Assembly (NCBI RefSeq): GCF_017549005.1
Contig: NZ_JAFYYT010000028.1
Span: 1-64,000, forward strand
Direction: 5' to 3'
Length of the DNA stretch: 64,000 nucleotides
Source of the DNA: Ruminococcus sp.
Lineage (GTDB): Bacteria; Bacillota; Clostridia; Oscillospirales; Ruminococcaceae
The notes under the pieces: generated by a model
Database searches by the model: none
What the model was told of the DNA's origin: nothing
What the model saw: the letters and a program-made list of their open reading frames with translations, nothing else
Shown here: in pieces, positions 15,552 to 24,968 of the stretch
Layout: every line of letters begins with the position of its first letter
Numbering within the stretch: the first letter of the stretch is position 1
Made by a program: the position numbers and the translations under genes

Positions 15552-15782
15552 TTACTTTGCAATGAAACGATCGATCTCTTTGAGGAACTTATCAGCATCA
15601 TCTGTGTGTATGTCGAGTTCGATTGGCTTTGAGAGGTCAAGGCTGAAAATACCCATGATAGACTTTGCGTCTACTGCGTATCTGCCGGAAACGAGGTCGA
15701 TGTCAAAATCGTACTTCATAACGATGTTGACGAAATCCTTTACGTCGTTGATTGCCTGAAGATTAACAGTTGTTTTAGTCAT
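15552..15782 (-). CDS. HPr-like protein lacking the phosphorylatable histidine
   Basis: 76 residues, HPr fold by pattern: the conserved segment after the helix, SGRYAVDAKSIMGIFSLDL, matches the HPr Ser46 region (VNLKSIMGVMSLGV), and the C-terminal helix pattern (DADKFLKEIDRFI) fits. The catalytic His15 loop (GLHARPA) is absent: the N-terminal part reads VNLQAINDVKDFVNIVMKYD. It therefore cannot relay phosphate from PEP, but the Ser46 equivalent is kept, so it may be a Crh-like regulatory HPr. Good AGGAGG site, own sigma-A promoter and terminator. Confidence 0.8.
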   Translation of the reverse strand: MTKTTVNLQAINDVKDFVNIVMKYDFDIDLVSGRYAVDAKSIMGIFSLDLSKPIELDIHTDDADKFLKEIDRFIAK

Positions 15783-15863
15783 ACTTTACCTCCTGGTTTC
15801 AGATGTCTGTGTTTTTTTCTTGTTTATTTCTTTTTCTGCGGCCTTTTCCTTTACCGCAACTAT

Positions 15864-15892
15864 ATAATATCACGTATATTCACGGGTGTCAA
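15864..15892 (-). promoter_or_regulatory. Promoter of the HPr-like gene
   Basis: Minus strand TTGACA (15892-15887), 17-base spacer, TATTAT (15869-15864). Confidence 0.75.
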
Positions 15893-15999
15893 GCTGTTTG
15901 TCAAAAATTCGTCAATATGGTGTAATTGCTTTGACACTGAGAAGAGGTTTTGCACCAATTTAACTATGTAGAGTGCATAAAGATTGTTAGTGAAAATTG

Positions 16000-16024
16000 T
16001 GCATATTTCACATTGGAATATGCA
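16000..16024. promoter_or_regulatory. Inverted repeat upstream of mtaB, possible operator
   Basis: TGCATATT (16000-16007) and AATATGCA (16017-16024) form a perfect 8-bp inverted repeat with a 9-base centre, 27 bases ahead of the mtaB start. No clear -35/-10 pair could be placed with confidence. Confidence 0.45.
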
Positions 16025-16050
16025 ATATGATAGAAATTTAAAGGTGGTTT

Positions 16051-17364
16051 ATGTACAAAATATCTTTTGTGACCTTCGGATGTAAGGTCAATCAATACGA
16101 AACAGAGTGCATGAAGTCGCAATTCCGCGACGCAGGCTTTGTCATTGCTGAAAAAGTTCTTTCAGCCGACGCTGTGGTGATAAATTCATGTACCGTAACA
16201 GCTTCGGGTGACAGCCGTACACTGACGGCTCTCCGAAAGCTGAGAAAGGCTTTGCCCGATGCAGTTATAGCCCTTACGGGCTGCTATCCTCAGGCAAACC
16301 GCGAGGAAGCGGAAAAGATAGAGGAAGCCGATATCATCGTCGGTACCAAAGACCGCGGAGCTATGGTGAAACTGGTGGCAGGCTGCCTGAGAGATCGTTC
16401 GCGTATCGTTCAGCTCTCCGATTATACGGACGGGGACGTTTTCGAGCCCCTCAGATGTACCGAATTCGACAATAATACCCGCGCCTTTGTGAAGATACAG
16501 GACGGCTGCAACCAGTTCTGCTCATACTGTATGATACCCTATGCGCGCGGACACTGCCGCTCTAAGTCTATGGACCTGCTCTATGACGAGGTCAAGGCCA
16601 TAGCCGCAGGGGGAGTGAAGGAAATAGTGCTTTCGGGCATAAACCTTGCATTCTACGGCAGCGATATCGAACGCGACCTTGCGGACGCCGTGGAGCTCTG
16701 TGCCAATACAAAAGGCGTGGAACGCATAAGACTTGGTTCCCTCGAACCCGAGAGAATGTCGGGAACTCTCCTGAGACGTCTTGCCGCTGTTCCGCAGTTC
16801 TGTCCGCAGTTCCATCTTTCACTGCAAAGCGGCTGCGAAAAGACTCTCAGAGCCATGAACAGGAAGTATACCGCTGCGGAGTACCTCGCTCTCACAGAGC
16901 ATATCCGCGGAGTTTTCCCTGAATGCTCGTTTACCACTGACGTTATGGTGGGATTCCCTCAGGAGACCGGTGAGGACCACAGGGAATCCGTTGATTTCGT
17001 AAAGAAGATAGGCTTCTCAAAGGTCCATGTGTTCAGATACTCGCGTAGAAAGGGAACAAAGGCAGACCAGATGAACGGACATATCCCGGATATGGTGAAA
17101 ACTCAGCGCTGGCAGGAAATGACCGCCGCCGCAGAGGAAACACGGGAGGGCTACCTGCGTTCACTGGTGGGAAGGACTGTCCCTGTGCTCTTTGAGCGTG
17201 AAAATTCTACAGAATTTCATCACGGATATGCACCTGATTATACATTAGTAAAGATTTATCGGAAATTTCCCGAAAAAAGTTTGCGTAATCAGATAAGAAG
17301 TGTTATAATAGAAGAGTATGGTCACGACTGCTGCTTCGGCAGCCTTGTCACAGACCAGTATTAA
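16051..17364 (+). CDS. mtaB: tRNA t6A37 methylthiotransferase
   Basis: Radical SAM enzyme that converts t6A37 to ms2t6A37 in ANN-decoding tRNAs. 437 residues: N-terminal UPF0004 domain with cysteines in FGCKVNQ, NSCTV and TGCYPQ (one Fe-S cluster), radical SAM cluster C153/C157/C160 in CNQFCSYCMIPYARG, and a C-terminal TRAM-like segment. FGCKVNQYE and the overall length fit MtaB rather than MiaB or RimO. GGTGG precedes the ATG. Thirty bases separate it from purL, so they may share a transcript. Confidence 0.94.
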   Translation: MYKISFVTFGCKVNQYETECMKSQFRDAGFVIAEKVLSADAVVINSCTVTASGDSRTLTALRKLRKALPDAVIALTGCYPQANREEAEKIEEADIIVGTKDRGAMVKLVAGCLRDRSRIVQLSDYTDGDVFEPLRCTEFDNNTRAFVKIQDGCNQFCSYCMIPYARGHCRSKSMDLLYDEVKAIAAGGVKEIVLSGINLAFYGSDIERDLADAVELCANTKGVERIRLGSLEPERMSGTLLRRLAAVPQFCPQFHLSLQSGCEKTLRAMNRKYTAAEYLALTEHIRGVFPECSFTTDVMVGFPQETGEDHRESVDFVKKIGFSKVHVFRYSRRKGTKADQMNGHIPDMVKTQRWQEMTAAAEETREGYLRSLVGRTVPVLFERENSTEFHHGYAPDYTLVKIYRKFPEKSLRNQIRSVIIEEYGHDCCFGSLVTDQY

Positions 17365-17394
17365 TGCATAATTGCTTGAAAGGAGATCTGAATT

Positions 17395-20300
17395 ATGTCC
17401 GTATTCAGAATTTACGTTGAAAAAAAGCCTGAATTTGCAGTAGAGGCTCAGTCTGTGCTCAGCGATATCAAGACCGCTCTCAGACTTAATATCTCAGGTG
17501 TGCGTATCCTCAACAGATACGACGCAGACAAGCTCAGCGAGGAGGATTTCAAGGCTGCTGTAAACACAGTTTTCTCCGAACCTGCCGTTGATGTGGTATA
17601 TGACGAGCTCCCGCAGGTAAACGAGACAGACAGAGTGTTTGCCGTTGAGTACCTCCCCGGACAGTTCGACCAGAGAGCCGACAGCTGCGAGCAGTGTATA
17701 CAGATACTCCGCCAGGGAGAGCGCTGCCGTGTGAGAAATGCAAGAGTGTACATAATCTCGGGTATAATCAGCGACGCAGACTTCGCAAAGCTCAAGGCTT
17801 ATATCATCAACCCTGTTGAGAGCCGCGAGGCTTCGCTGGAAACTGTAAAGACTCTTGATACAAACTATGATATCCCCACTACAGTTGAGGAGCTTGAGGG
17901 CTTCATCAACCTCAATGCATTCGGACTTCATGCATTCGTTGACAAGTTCGGACTTGCCATGGACTATGACGATATCAAGTTCTGTCAGGACTATTTCCGC
18001 AATGAGGAAAAGCGCAACCCCACTATCACAGAGATAAGGATGATAGATACCTACTGGTCTGACCACTGCCGTCATACCACATTCCTTACAAATGTTGAAA
18101 ACGTAAAGATAAATACTCCTTATATAAAGGATACATACGATATGTATGTGAATGTCCGCAAGGAGCTGGGCAGAACGGACAAGCCCATGACCCTTATGGA
18201 TCTTGCTACACTTGCGGCAAAGAAGCTTAAAGCTGACGGAAAGCTGGGCGACCTCGACGAGAGCGAGGAGATAAATGCTTGTTCCGTAAAGATAAAGGTG
18301 GATATCGACGGACAGCTCGAGGACTGGATACTCATGTTCAAGAACGAGACCCATAACCACCCAACAGAGATCGAGCCTTTCGGCGGTGCGGCTACCTGTC
18401 TCGGCGGCGCTATCCGCGATCCGCTTTCGGGACGTTCATATGTATATCAGGCAATGCGTGTTACAGGTGCGGCTAATCCGCTGGTACCTGTTGAAGATAC
18501 TATCGCAGGCAAGCTCCCTCAGAGAAAGATAACTCTCGGAGCTGCAAACGGCTACAGCTCATACGGCAACCAGATCGGACTTGCAACAGGCCATGTTGCA
18601 GAGGTTTATCACCCCGGCTACGTTGCAAAGCGTATGGAGATAGGCGCAGTTCTCGGTGCGGCTCCTGCTGAGAATATACGCAGGGAGCGCCCCGTTGCAG
18701 GAGATATCGTTATTCTCCTCGGCGGAAAGACAGGCCGCGACGGCTGCGGCGGTGCAACAGGTTCATCAAAGTCGCATACTCTTGAATCTCTCGAGCACTG
18801 CGGTGCAGAGGTACAGAAGGGTAATCCTCCCGAGGAGAGAAAGCTCCAGAGACTGTTCCGCAATCCCGAGGTAACAAGAATGATAAAGCGTTGCAACGAC
18901 TTCGGCGCAGGCGGCGTATCCGTCGCTATCGGCGAGCTCACAGACGGCCTTGTCATCAACCTCAATGCTGTACCCAAGAAGTACGACGGCCTTGACGGCA
19001 CTGAGATAGCTATTTCCGAGTCTCAGGAGAGAATGGCTGTAGTCATCGCTCCCGAGGACCTTGACAAATTCCTTGAGGAGGCTGCAAAGGAGAACCTTGA
19101 GGCTACTCTCGTTGCAGATGTTGTTGAAGAGCCAAGACTTAAAATGGTATGGAACGGAAATACTATCGTTGACCTTTCACGCGAGTTCCTCAACTCAAAC
19201 GGAGCTCCTAAGTATACCGACATAGAAGTAGAAGCTCCCGAGCTTCTTGCAGATACAGATACAGCAGACAGCGCAGATTCATGGACTCAGCTCATGTCCA
19301 ACCTCAATGTCTGCTCGCAGAAGGGGCTTATTGAGAAGTTCGACTCCACTATCGGCGCAGGAACAGTCCTTATGCCTTTCGGCGGTGTATACCAGATGTC
19401 GCCTTCACAGGCTATGGCAGCAAAGATACCCGTACTTACAGGTGAAACAAATACCTGCTCACTCATGGGCTGGGGCTACAATCCCGATATATCCGAGAAG
19501 TCGCCTTATCACGGCGCAATGCTGGCAGTTATCGAGTCTATCGCTAAGGTAGTTGCAGCTGGCGGTACATATAAGAAGTGCTGGCTCACATTCCAGGAAT
19601 ACTTCGAGAGAACACAGAACGATCCTAAGCGCTGGGGCAAGCCTATGGCTGCGCTTCTCGGTGCATTCAAGGCTCAGCTCGAAATGGGCTGCGGCGCTAT
19701 CGGAGGCAAGGACTCAATGTCCGGTACTTTCGAGAACATTGATGTTCCTCCTACACTTGTTTCCTTTGCAGTATCGACTGCTATGGCAGACAAGATAGTT
19801 TCAACGGAGTTCAAGGGCGCAGGAAATACTGTTATTTCAATAGTTCCCGAGTATGATGAGAACGGACTTCCTAAGTTTGACAGCATAAAGGCTTGCTTCG
19901 ACAAGGTAGAGCAGATCATCAGGGACGACCGTGCAAACGCTGTATGGACAAACGGATACGGCGGATTTGCCGAGGGTATCGCAAAGATGTGCTTCGGTAA
20001 CAAGACGGGCTTCGAGTTCACAGCAAGATTAAGTGCCAAGGAGCTCTTCAAGCCTTGCTACGGTGCATTCATCATCGAACTCAAGGGCGACGCAAAGAAC
20101 GGCGAGAACGTTATCGGTAAGACTATATCCGATTACAAGATACTCTGTCTCGACTATACAGTAAATCTCGACAATCTCCAGAGAGTTTGGGAGGGCAAGC
20201 TTGAGCCTGTATTCCCGTGTCGTATAAAGACTACGGACACGACTCCCCAGACATATTCATCGCCTAACCGCATTCAGCTTGCAGCATCCACGAAGATCGC

Positions 20301-21099
20301 AAAGCCGAGAGTTCTTATCCCTGTATTCCCGGGAACGAACTGCGAGTACGATACTGCAAGAGCCTTTGAAAAGGCAGGCGCTAAGCCAGAGGTAGTAGTT
20401 ATACGCAACCTCTCCGCAGGTGATATCGAGGAGAGCATAAGATACTTCGAGAATGCGGTAAGACGCTCTGAGATAATCATGATCCCCGGTGGCTTCAGCG
20501 GCGGTGACGAGCCTGAGGGAAGCGGTAAGTTCATCACAGCATTCTTCCGCAACCCCAAGATAAAGGACGCAGTTCATGATCTCCTCAAGAACCGTGACGG
20601 ACTTATGCTGGGTATCTGCAACGGCTTCCAGGCGCTTATCAAGCTGGGACTTGTTCCTTACGGCGAGATAATCGATATGGCAGACGACGCTCCGACGCTT
20701 ACTTTCAACACTATCAACCGTCACCAGTCCATGATGGTAAATACACGTATCGCCTCCAACAAGAGCCCGTGGCTCTACGGCTGCGAGGTGGGCGATATCC
20801 ATACAGTTCCGATATCACACGGCGAGGGACGCTTCGTAGCTCCCGCAAGCCTTATCCAGCAGCTTGCCAATAACGGTCAGATCGCAACTCAGTATGTTGA
20901 TCTTGACGGCAACCCGACTATGGATATCCGCTACAATCCGAATACTTCGATAGAGGCTATTGAGGGTATCACTTCACCCGACGGCCGTGTATTCGGTAAA
21001 ATGGGACACTCCGAGCGTAAGGGCAGCTTCATCTGCAAGAACGTTCAGGGCGAAAAGGATCAGAAGATATTCGAGAGCGGTGTGAAGTACTTCACATGA
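17395..21099 (+). CDS. purL: Phosphoribosylformylglycinamidine synthase, single chain
   Basis: Fourth step of purine synthesis: FGAR plus glutamine and ATP to FGAM. 1234 residues in one chain, the Clostridia-type large PurL: N-terminal PurS-like region, synthetase core with YWSDHCRHTTF, KNETHNHPTEIEPFGGA near residue 320, GGKTGRDGCGGATGSS, GGKDSMSGTF, and a C-terminal class I glutamine amidotransferase with nucleophile near residue 1075 (GICNGFQALI) and SHGEGRF. AAAGGAG 9 bases before the ATG. No other pur gene is nearby, and I see no purine riboswitch in the 30-base gap from mtaB. Confidence 0.96.
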   Translation: MSVFRIYVEKKPEFAVEAQSVLSDIKTALRLNISGVRILNRYDADKLSEEDFKAAVNTVFSEPAVDVVYDELPQVNETDRVFAVEYLPGQFDQRADSCEQCIQILRQGERCRVRNARVYIISGIISDADFAKLKAYIINPVESREASLETVKTLDTNYDIPTTVEELEGFINLNAFGLHAFVDKFGLAMDYDDIKFCQDYFRNEEKRNPTITEIRMIDTYWSDHCRHTTFLTNVENVKINTPYIKDTYDMYVNVRKELGRTDKPMTLMDLATLAAKKLKADGKLGDLDESEEINACSVKIKVDIDGQLEDWILMFKNETHNHPTEIEPFGGAATCLGGAIRDPLSGRSYVYQAMRVTGAANPLVPVEDTIAGKLPQRKITLGAANGYSSYGNQIGLATGHVAEVYHPGYVAKRMEIGAVLGAAPAENIRRERPVAGDIVILLGGKTGRDGCGGATGSSKSHTLESLEHCGAEVQKGNPPEERKLQRLFRNPEVTRMIKRCNDFGAGGVSVAIGELTDGLVINLNAVPKKYDGLDGTEIAISESQERMAVVIAPEDLDKFLEEAAKENLEATLVADVVEEPRLKMVWNGNTIVDLSREFLNSNGAPKYTDIEVEAPELLADTDTADSADSWTQLMSNLNVCSQKGLIEKFDSTIGAGTVLMPFGGVYQMSPSQAMAAKIPVLTGETNTCSLMGWGYNPDISEKSPYHGAMLAVIESIAKVVAAGGTYKKCWLTFQEYFERTQNDPKRWGKPMAALLGAFKAQLEMGCGAIGGKDSMSGTFENIDVPPTLVSFAVSTAMADKIVSTEFKGAGNTVISIVPEYDENGLPKFDSIKACFDKVEQIIRDDRANAVWTNGYGGFAEGIAKMCFGNKTGFEFTARLSAKELFKPCYGAFIIELKGDAKNGENVIGKTISDYKILCLDYTVNLDNLQRVWEGKLEPVFPCRIKTTDTTPQTYSSPNRIQLAASTKIAKPRVLIPVFPGTNCEYDTARAFEKAGAKPEVVVIRNLSAGDIEESIRYFENAVRRSEIIMIPGGFSGGDEPEGSGKFITAFFRNPKIKDAVHDLLKNRDGLMLGICNGFQALIKLGLVPYGEIIDMADDAPTLTFNTINRHQSMMVNTRIASNKSPWLYGCEVGDIHTVPISHGEGRFVAPASLIQQLANNGQIATQYVDLDGNPTMDIRYNPNTSIEAIEGITSPDGRVFGKMGHSERKGSFICKNVQGEKDQKIFESGVKYFT

Positions 21100-21175
21100 T
21101 AAAACAGCCGCTTCGGCAATAAGTTACATAGTTATACATTATAAATAAAGGTAATAGGTCGAATAGTGTCTGTTC

Positions 21176-21208
21176 AGCCCCTCTGATGTAGTTCGGAGGG
21201 GCTTTTTG
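21176..21208 (+). terminator. Terminator of purL
   Basis: AGCCCCTC (21176-21183) pairs with GAGGGGCT (21196-21203), then TTTTT. Confidence 0.88.
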
Positions 21209-21244
21209 ATAACTATTTGTAGATTATACCGTGTACATATTTAG

Positions 21245-21256
21245 TTCACAAGTGAA
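21245..21256. promoter_or_regulatory. Second TTCAC-N2-GTGAA element
   Basis: TTCACAAGTGAA, the exact reverse complement of the element at 13197-13208, in the intergenic region ahead of the LRR-dockerin gene, 129 bases before its -35. Possible binding site of a shared regulator; chance occurrence is not excluded. Confidence 0.3.
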
Positions 21257-21384
21257 TTTATTACGATTTGTATTGAATTTGTCACATTCTCCATTTTGTA
21301 GCTGAGTTTATAGTAGATAATATACAATTTGCATAGGCTCTGGATAGCTTCTATATGAAATAATGACGATTTTGGTTATTGTAC

Positions 21385-21414
21385 TTGACATAATATGGCA
21401 TGACGTACTATAAT
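21385..21414 (+). promoter_or_regulatory. Promoter of the first LRR-dockerin gene
   Basis: TTGACA (21385-21390), 18-base spacer, TATAAT (21409-21414). Confidence 0.8.
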
Positions 21415-21491
21415 TATGAGTGATATGAGATGTGATTCTTATATTGGGATTAATATTTTTAACGGAGTTTATCCGGGGAAGGAAAAAAATC

Positions 21492-24400
21492 ATGAAAAAA
21501 GTAATATCAACAATTTTAGCCCTCTCTCTTATCGTAGGCGGCTTAAATTCAATGTCTGCTCCTGAATATGCAGATAACAGCAAGCTTATTGTAGCAGATG
21601 CTGCAACAGCAGATACAGCTGAGGGCGGCGAGACACAAACAGTATATGCAACACCAACTTTAACTTATAAAAGCCTCGCAACATCATGGGTTGATGCAAA
21701 TAATGGCAATACATATCAGGTAGTTCAGTTAAATGGTGAGTACAGGATTTGTCTTGTAAAAGTTAAAAATACAAATCTTTCTGTTAATATGAGCGAAGAA
21801 ATCGAGATCGATAGTCAGGTTTTAACTAAATTAGATTCAAGTATGATACCTGCTCAGAAAAATGCAAGCGTTATTGCTGCAAGTGCTTTTTATAACTCCT
21901 ACTTAAAGGAAATCGATCTTACAGGCGTTGTATATATCGGTGCGAATGCATTCCAGAAATGCCAGTATATCACTGACGTAACTATCCCTGCAAGCGTAGA
22001 GTATATTGCTGCAGGTACATTTGACGGTAGCGGACTAAAGACTCTTTCAGTACAGAATAAAATGTCTGAGATTCCTTCAAAGTTCTGTAATGCAACAAAG
22101 CTTACAAAGGTAACATTTGCTCATCCTGAGTTAATAAGCAGTATCGGTACTTATGCATTTGCAAGCACACCTTTGGCTGAACCTATCTTTAACTCATGGA
22201 CTGATGTATCTTCGTATGTGCAGGGGGTAAGCGTAGAAGATTATGCTTTCCAGAATTGTACTTCTATGAAGAGCATAGTAGTTGCCGATAACATAACTTA
22301 TCTTGGTAAGTACGCCTTTAAGGGCTGTACAGGTATTGAGAGTATTGTATTTGGTAAAACTCTTAATGGGTGTGACAAGGAATGCTTCTATGGCTGTACA
22401 TCACTTAAGTCGATAAAATTCAATGATTGTGTTGAGTCGCTTGCAGGTGGATGCTTCCAGGGCTGTACTTCACTTGTAAAGGTTGAAGGTATCCCTGCAA
22501 CAGTACATGACTGGGAAAAAGAAGATGCAACAACAGGTACAGGTATAGGAAGCGGAGTATTTGCTGATTGTACTTCACTTCAGAGTGTGGATATCCCAAG
22601 ATCTCTCACGCGAATCGCACCTTCAATGTTTGAGAATGATATAAATCTTACAACTATCAATTTCAAGAATCCTGGTGGCGAGGCTGTAGTTGAGAGCCCT
22701 GAGATCGTAAAGATCAAGAAGGCTGCATTCAAGAATTGCCCTAAGTTAACAAAGGTTAGCTATCCTAAGGTTACTGAAATCGAAGAAAGTGGATTTGAAG
22801 GCTGTACAGGTGTTGTTTCTGTTTCTGTTCCTGACAGCCAGCTGATTGGAAAGAAAGCTTTCGCTAAGTGTACTTCAATGACTTCATTCTCTGTTGGAAA
22901 GTGTAAGATAGTTGGAGATAATGCTCTTGAAGGCTGTACTGCTATGACAGAAATCACGCTTCTCTCTGATCAGTATGGTAGCAACGATACAAATAAGACA
23001 AATTCTCCAGGTGATACAAATTCTTCACATGGTTATGTATTTAAGGACTGTACAGCAGCTAAGACAATAACTATTAAAACAGAGGGCAATAATAAGCTCA
23101 GTTCAGGCCTTTTTTCAGGCTGTAGTTCACTGCAGAACGTTAATGCAGATGTTAAGGGAATCGCGATCATCGGTAAGGAGTGCTTCAGCGGTTGCGTAAA
23201 GCTTGCTTCTCTTAACATGCCAGGGTTGGTTATTATTGAAGACAGCGGATTTGCAAACTGTTCGTCTCTTAAGAGCATTTCAGAGAGCGGCAATAAAATC
23301 TCTGCTAAGGACTATGGTAGCAAGTGTTTCCAGAACTGCTCTGCATTAAATATAGAAGTAAATGGTACGATATCAACTATCGGTTCTTATGCATTTGATA
23401 AGAGTGCCGTTACAAAGGTCGATATTGATGGTATGGAAGGTGGTACAGTTGTAATCGGCGATTACGCTTTCTCAAACTGTGCAATGCTCACATCAGCTAA
23501 AATTGGCTCGGATGGTGTTGAGAAGTTCTCTGTTGGCTCAAACGTATTTGCAAATTGTTCTGTTCTTAATGAAGCAGTATTTGACGGTAACATCATCACA
23601 AAGGGAATGTTCCAGAACTGTGCTGAGCTTGCAAACCTTAAAACATCAGCTGACAAGATCTATGATAATGCATTCTCTGGCTGCTCAAAGCTTCCTCAGG
23701 TAGCAAAACTGGATGGTTCGGGAGCTGTTATAGCAAAGGAGATTAACGGAGGTGCATTTGCAAACTGTGCTGCCCTTACAAATTCTTCATCTGATAAGGA
23801 TACTGTATTCAAGGGTGTAGGTCAGTATGCAGGCTGCAGCTCACTTACTTCCGCAGAGGTAAATACGCTTACAACTTCAATGTTCCAAAACTGCTCAAAA
23901 CTTGAAAAGGTAACAATTGGTTCTGATGTTGTCAGTGTTCCTAATACTTGCTTCCAGAATTGCTCGAAGTTTGCTGATTTTGATTTTTCCAAGATCACAT
24001 CTGTCGGAACAAGTGCATTTGAAGGAACAGCTGTTAAGAAGGCTGTTTTCACTGCTCCTTGTACTATCGGACAGAAGGCATTTAACAATTGCCTGAGCCT
24101 TGAAAGCGTAAGCGGCGAGGTAGTAAGTGTCGGCACAAATGCTTTCAATAACTGTTCAGCTCTCAAGGAAGCTACTCTGAAATCAAATGCTGATAATCCT
24201 CTTAAGTCTGTAGGTGCAAGTGCATTTTCAAACTGCTCAAATCTTGACCATATCACAATTATGGGTGACCCGTCTATGGGAACAAAATCTGTTGGTTATG
24301 TAGGAAACATCAAGAAGGATGGTTTCTATATTGCGGGTGTACCAAATACAAATGTTGAAAAGTATGCATCTTCAAACGGATTCACATTTGCTAATGCAAA

Positions 24401-24743
24401 TACAGGGGAAGTTCCTGTTATAACAACAACCACCACAACTACAAAGCCTCCTACGACAACAACCACCACAACCAAAACAACACAGAAGCCTACAGGCAAT
24501 GTAGTTTACGGTGACGCTAACTGTGACGGTTCAGTTGATATGTCAGATGCAGTTATCATCATGCAGGCTCTTGCAAATCCTAACAAGTACGGTCTGAACG
24601 GTTCCGACTCCAAGCACCTTACTGAGCAGGGACGCAAGAACGGCGACGTTGATCTCTCAAGCGCCGGTATCACATCGAACGATGCGCTCCGTATCCAGCA
24701 GTATCTCCTTAAGAAGATCACTTCACTGGATCCCACAAAGTAA
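21492..24743 (+). CDS. Giant secreted LRR (BspA-type) protein with C-terminal dockerin
   Basis: 1083 residues: signal peptide (MKKVISTILALSLIVGG), a long array of BspA-type leucine-rich repeats over about residues 110-960 with the recurring AF.NCSSL.../...ITIP pattern, a Thr linker (about 977-1001), and a C-terminal two-repeat dockerin starting VYGDANCDGSVDMSDAVIIM with the second calcium loop DVDLSSAGITSNDALRI. No catalytic domain. LRR_5 arrays of this kind bind host or microbial surface ligands; the dockerin would plug it into a cohesin of a scaffoldin or of the cell surface. I use ATG 21492 (GGAAGGA ahead, good signal peptide). Own promoter and terminator; codon use is A/T-richer than the housekeeping neighbours. 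Confidence 0.9.
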   Translation: MKKVISTILALSLIVGGLNSMSAPEYADNSKLIVADAATADTAEGGETQTVYATPTLTYKSLATSWVDANNGNTYQVVQLNGEYRICLVKVKNTNLSVNMSEEIEIDSQVLTKLDSSMIPAQKNASVIAASAFYNSYLKEIDLTGVVYIGANAFQKCQYITDVTIPASVEYIAAGTFDGSGLKTLSVQNKMSEIPSKFCNATKLTKVTFAHPELISSIGTYAFASTPLAEPIFNSWTDVSSYVQGVSVEDYAFQNCTSMKSIVVADNITYLGKYAFKGCTGIESIVFGKTLNGCDKECFYGCTSLKSIKFNDCVESLAGGCFQGCTSLVKVEGIPATVHDWEKEDATTGTGIGSGVFADCTSLQSVDIPRSLTRIAPSMFENDINLTTINFKNPGGEAVVESPEIVKIKKAAFKNCPKLTKVSYPKVTEIEESGFEGCTGVVSVSVPDSQLIGKKAFAKCTSMTSFSVGKCKIVGDNALEGCTAMTEITLLSDQYGSNDTNKTNSPGDTNSSHGYVFKDCTAAKTITIKTEGNNKLSSGLFSGCSSLQNVNADVKGIAIIGKECFSGCVKLASLNMPGLVIIEDSGFANCSSLKSISESGNKISAKDYGSKCFQNCSALNIEVNGTISTIGSYAFDKSAVTKVDIDGMEGGTVVIGDYAFSNCAMLTSAKIGSDGVEKFSVGSNVFANCSVLNEAVFDGNIITKGMFQNCAELANLKTSADKIYDNAFSGCSKLPQVAKLDGSGAVIAKEINGGAFANCAALTNSSSDKDTVFKGVGQYAGCSSLTSAEVNTLTTSMFQNCSKLEKVTIGSDVVSVPNTCFQNCSKFADFDFSKITSVGTSAFEGTAVKKAVFTAPCTIGQKAFNNCLSLESVSGEVVSVGTNAFNNCSALKEATLKSNADNPLKSVGASAFSNCSNLDHITIMGDPSMGTKSVGYVGNIKKDGFYIAGVPNTNVEKYASSNGFTFANANTGEVPVITTTTTTTKPPTTTTTTTKTTQKPTGNVVYGDANCDGSVDMSDAVIIMQALANPNKYGLNGSDSKHLTEQGRKNGDVDLSSAGITSNDALRIQQYLLKKITSLDPTK

Positions 24744-24779
24744 TTGAAGAAAAACTACGGTTTTTTGAAGTGTTTTATG

Positions 24780-24813
24780 CGAATGTCCCCGCTTTAGGGG
24801 ACATTCGTTTTTT
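24780..24813 (+). terminator. Terminator of the first LRR-dockerin gene
   Basis: CGAATGTCCCC (24780-24790) pairs with GGGGACATTCG (24797-24807), then T6. Confidence 0.92.
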
Positions 24814-24859
24814 ATTGGTGATTTTTGGCCGGTATTTGATACTTTTAACAAAAAACGAC

Positions 24860-24889
24860 TTGTTTTGTATAACACTTTGCTGTTATAAT
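24860..24889 (+). promoter_or_regulatory. Promoter of the second LRR-dockerin gene
   Basis: TTGTTT (24860-24865), 18-base spacer, TATAAT (24884-24889). Confidence 0.6.
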
Positions 24890-24968
24890 GAATGTGTATT
24901 CAATAACCGCTGTTAGGATGTATTTTGTGGTATGACAAACAAAACTTTTTTATTTCAGGAGGTTTATT

